NCBI RefSeq assembly: GCF_048270265.1
Contig: NZ_JBLWTD010000024.1
Coordinates: forward strand, 1-52,105
Reading direction: 5' to 3'
From: Maricaulis sp048270265
GTDB taxonomy: Bacteria; Pseudomonadota; Alphaproteobacteria; Caulobacterales; Maricaulaceae
DNA length: 52,105 bases
In this document: positions 50,562 through 52,105 of the stretch, in pieces
How positions within the stretch are numbered: the first letter of the stretch is position 1
How the letters are laid out: each line of letters opens with the position of its first letter
Notes under the pieces: generated by a model
The model's input: the letters and a program-made list of their open reading frames with translations, nothing else
Told to the model about the DNA's origin: nothing
The model's database searches: none
Made by a program: the position numbers and the translations under genes

Positions 50562-51050
50562 TCAGGCCCTGCCGGGCGTCGCACTGTAGTCAGCCTGTTC
50601 GCCCTCACCGACACGCATCAAACGGTCGGCGGCGGCGCGGGCGAAGCGCAGGGTCAGGGCCTTGCGCCTGGCCGGGGCCAGGGTGAGTACAGGGCTTTCG
50701 CGGACAATCGCACCGCCAAACCCATCGGCGACAATCAGTCCGGCATGTTCCGGGATCACCTCGTGCGGGAAGCGTTGCGAGACAGCGAAATAGATCCGCT
50801 CGCAATAGCCGGTGTAATCGGTCCATTTATGGTCGGCGCGAAAATCGGCAATGCCGGACTTGACCTCGATAATGGTGATCTCCCCCTTGCGGCCGATCGC
50901 GGCGAGATCGGCGCGACGGCCGTCCGGCAGGGAGAATTCCGGAATCGCGCTGAAGCCCATCTGCCACAACAGCCGCGCCGCCCCGCGCATCAGCGCCTGG
51001 GCGTCATCAATTTGCGGATTGCGGTCGGAGGCGACGTCAGAAAGGTCCAT
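50562..51050 (-). CDS. mmcB: MmcB-family DNA repair protein
   Basis: The 162-residue product matches MmcB, a PD-(D/E)XK-like nuclease fold protein: EFSLPDGRRADLAAIGRKGE, IIEVKSGIADFRADHKW, YTGYCERIYFAVSQRFP and IPEHAGLIVADGFGG. The D-x(n)-E-x-K core is in RADL and IIEVKSG. In Caulobacter mmcB is SOS-induced and protects against mitomycin C. The LexA box just upstream fits this. Confidence 0.92.
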   Translation of the reverse strand: MDLSDVASDRNPQIDDAQALMRGAARLLWQMGFSAIPEFSLPDGRRADLAAIGRKGEITIIEVKSGIADFRADHKWTDYTGYCERIYFAVSQRFPHEVIPEHAGLIVADGFGGAIVRESPVLTLAPARRKALTLRFARAAADRLMRVGEGEQADYSATPGRA

Positions 51051-51061
51051 GGCGGCAGTTT

Positions 51062-51076
51062 GTTCGGTTTTTGTTC
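51062..51076 (-). promoter_or_regulatory. LexA (SOS) box of mmcB
   Basis: GTTCGGTTTTTGTTC is an exact GTTC-N7-GTTC, the LexA box of alphaproteobacteria. It ends 12 bases before the mmcB start. On the minus strand it sits between a TTGTCA (51085-51080) and a weak -10 (CAAACT, 51062-51057) spaced by 17 bases, so bound LexA would block the promoter. Confidence 0.85.
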
Positions 51077-51173
51077 ACATGACAAGTCAGGGCCCTGACC
51101 GATCTTGCGGCATTGCAGCGTGCCTTTGCGGCCGGGAAGCGTTAGAGGCGGTTCAGCAAAACCGGATATCGTC

Positions 51174-51581
51174 ATGAACACTACAGCCAATCTGACCCCG
51201 CCGACCTTGTCGGACTTTGAAACCCTCGCCGCCAGCGCCTGGGAGCGCCTGCCCGAGGCCTATCGCGCCCTGTGCGGTCATGTCGAACTCTTCGTGGCCG
51301 ATTTCGCCGATGCGGAAATGCTCGAGGCGGTTGGTCTGGAAGACCCGTTCGAGCTGAGCGGTCTCTATATGGGCGTGGACCTGACGCAGCAGTCGAATAT
51401 GGACCCGACGCCGCAAGCCTCGCGGGTCTTCCTGTTCCGGCGCCCGATTCTTGATGAATGGGCCGAGCGTGAGACGGTGACGCTGGGCGAGCTGGTCAGT
51501 CATGTCCTGGTGCACGAGATCGGTCATCATTTCGGTCTGTCCGATGAAGACATGCACAAAATCGAGGATTCAGGCGCCTGA
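51174..51581 (+). CDS. Zincin-like metallopeptidase (DUF1025 type)
   Basis: The 135-residue product has the motif HVLVHEIGHHFGLSD, in which HEIGH binds zinc and holds the catalytic Glu. Upstream parts ERLPEAYRALCGHVELFVAD and the LSGLYMGVDL segment match the small bacterial metallopeptidase family (PF06262). No signal peptide, so it is cytoplasmic; the substrate is unknown. ATG at 51174; promoter in the divergent gap with mmcB. Confidence 0.9.
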   Translation: MNTTANLTPPTLSDFETLAASAWERLPEAYRALCGHVELFVADFADAEMLEAVGLEDPFELSGLYMGVDLTQQSNMDPTPQASRVFLFRRPILDEWAERETVTLGELVSHVLVHEIGHHFGLSDEDMHKIEDSGA

Positions 51582-51690
51582 CCGGCCTCCGAGTCTTTAA
51601 ATGCGGGTTCGGTTTCCAGCCTTGATGGCGCCACCCGCAAATCCGGACTCGGGCGGCAAAACCGGACAGAATTCCCTAACGAGACGTAAA

Positions 51691-51722
51691 AAAACGCCCG
51701 CTGGTTGAACAGCGGGCGTTTT
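51691..51722. terminator. Bidirectional terminator
   Basis: AAAACGCCCGCTG (51691-51703) and CAGCGGGCGTTTT (51710-51722) form a perfect 13-base stem with a six-base loop and A/T tracts on both sides. It serves rplS on the minus strand and the metallopeptidase gene on the plus strand. Confidence 0.9.
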
Positions 51723-51745
51723 GCATTCGGTAAGGAAGAGGGGGC

Positions 51746-52105
51746 TTAGCCCTTCTTCTTCGGCTCGCGCTTGACGATGCCGCGACCGGTGGTGCGCTCG
51801 GTGATCCGGGCCGACTTGCCGCGACGATCGCGCAGGTAATACAGCTTGGCGCGGCGAACCTTGCCCTTGCGGACAATTTCGATCAGCTCGACATTTGGCG
51901 AATACATCGGGAAGACGCGCTCGACACCTTCACCGAAGGAGATCTTGCGGACGGTGTAGCTCTCGTTGAGGCCGCCACCATTGCGGGCGATGCAGACGCC
52001 TTCATAGACCTGGACGCGCTCGCGCTCGCCTTCCTTGATGCGCACGTGAACGCGCAGCGTATCGCCGGCAGCGAAATCAGGGAGGACCTTGTCGCCAAGG
52101 ACGCG
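51746..52105 (-). CDS. rplS: 50S ribosomal protein L19, N-terminus outside the window
   Basis: The last 119 codons of rplS are present; the start lies beyond 52105. Features: FAAGDTLRVHVRIKEGERER, VQVYEGVCIARNGGG, VRKISFGEGVERVFPMYSPN and VRRAKLYYLRDRRGKSARI. L19 sits at the 30S-50S interface. A short basic C-terminal tail (REPKKKG) ends at a TAA, followed by the bidirectional terminator. Confidence 0.97.
   Translation of the reverse strand, partial: RVLGDKVLPDFAAGDTLRVHVRIKEGERERVQVYEGVCIARNGGGLNESYTVRKISFGEGVERVFPMYSPNVELIEIVRKGKVRRAKLYYLRDRRGKSARITERTTGRGIVKREPKKKG

Noticed and set aside
1..52105. Prophage, insertion sequence or CRISPR content
   Set aside because: No transposase, integrase, phage structural gene, terminal repeats or regularly spaced repeats were seen; the XRE and GNAT genes sit in a chromosomal context.

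Overview
The window looks like core chromosome of a GC-rich alphaproteobacterium, most likely Caulobacterales in the wide sense (a Maricaulis/Hyphomonadaceae-type marine genus). Reasons: a LexA-type GTTC-N7-GTTC box directly upstream of an mmcB-like gene; a DUF1674/SDHAF4 gene next to rsmB; a DUF2794 gene; a 1641-residue NAD-glutamate dehydrogenase; and dense, strand-alternating packing. The genus is inferred from general knowledge, not from a search. I saw no rRNA operon, prophage, insertion sequence or CRISPR array.

Layout. 1-6.4 kb: a partial exported protein, a porin-like barrel, an NtrZ-like periplasmic protein, ThiE/TenI-like, YggS, an L,D-transpeptidase, an OmpR-type response regulator, exonuclease III and an unknown protein. 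6.4-14 kb: lolA and ftsK, divergent from a UbiH-type hydroxylase, then a DsrE-like exported protein, DUF971-Trm112-thioredoxin/TPR, a ProXp-ala-like editing protein and tRNA-Gly(GCC). 14-18 kb: two regulators (XRE and LysR) facing a tightly coupled four-gene operon (GNAT-like, GNAT, catalytically degenerate isochorismatase-like, small protein). This is the best candidate for an undescribed system. 18-24 kb: the large NAD-GDH and a secreted dienelactone-hydrolase-like enzyme. 24-32 kb: a minus-strand run rsmB-rpe-heparinase-capD-purH, with SDHAF4 divergent from rsmB. 32-38 kb: an exported proline-rich protein, pyrF-LysE-SDR, an animal-type glutaminase and argG. 38-45 kb: a histidine kinase with a decayed ATPase domain, a SixA-like lipoprotein, thpR-tesA, and ybbA-ybbP divergent from tesA across a perfect palindrome, then a Bax-inhibitor-1 protein. 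45-52 kb: DUF2794, a GldA/GldF/GldG/DUF4340 ABC cluster with a VOC gene, SOS-controlled mmcB, a zinc metallopeptidase and the 3' part of rplS.

How genes work together. Envelope biogenesis is prominent (LolA, L,D-transpeptidase, CapD/heparinase, YbbAP, the Gld-like exporter). Glutamate and nitrogen metabolism recurs (GDH, glutaminase, argG, purH, a possible NtrZ). Many neighbours overlap by ATGA or TGATG, implying translational coupling, and several convergent pairs share a CTAG that holds both stop codons. CTAG is otherwise almost absent from the coding interior.
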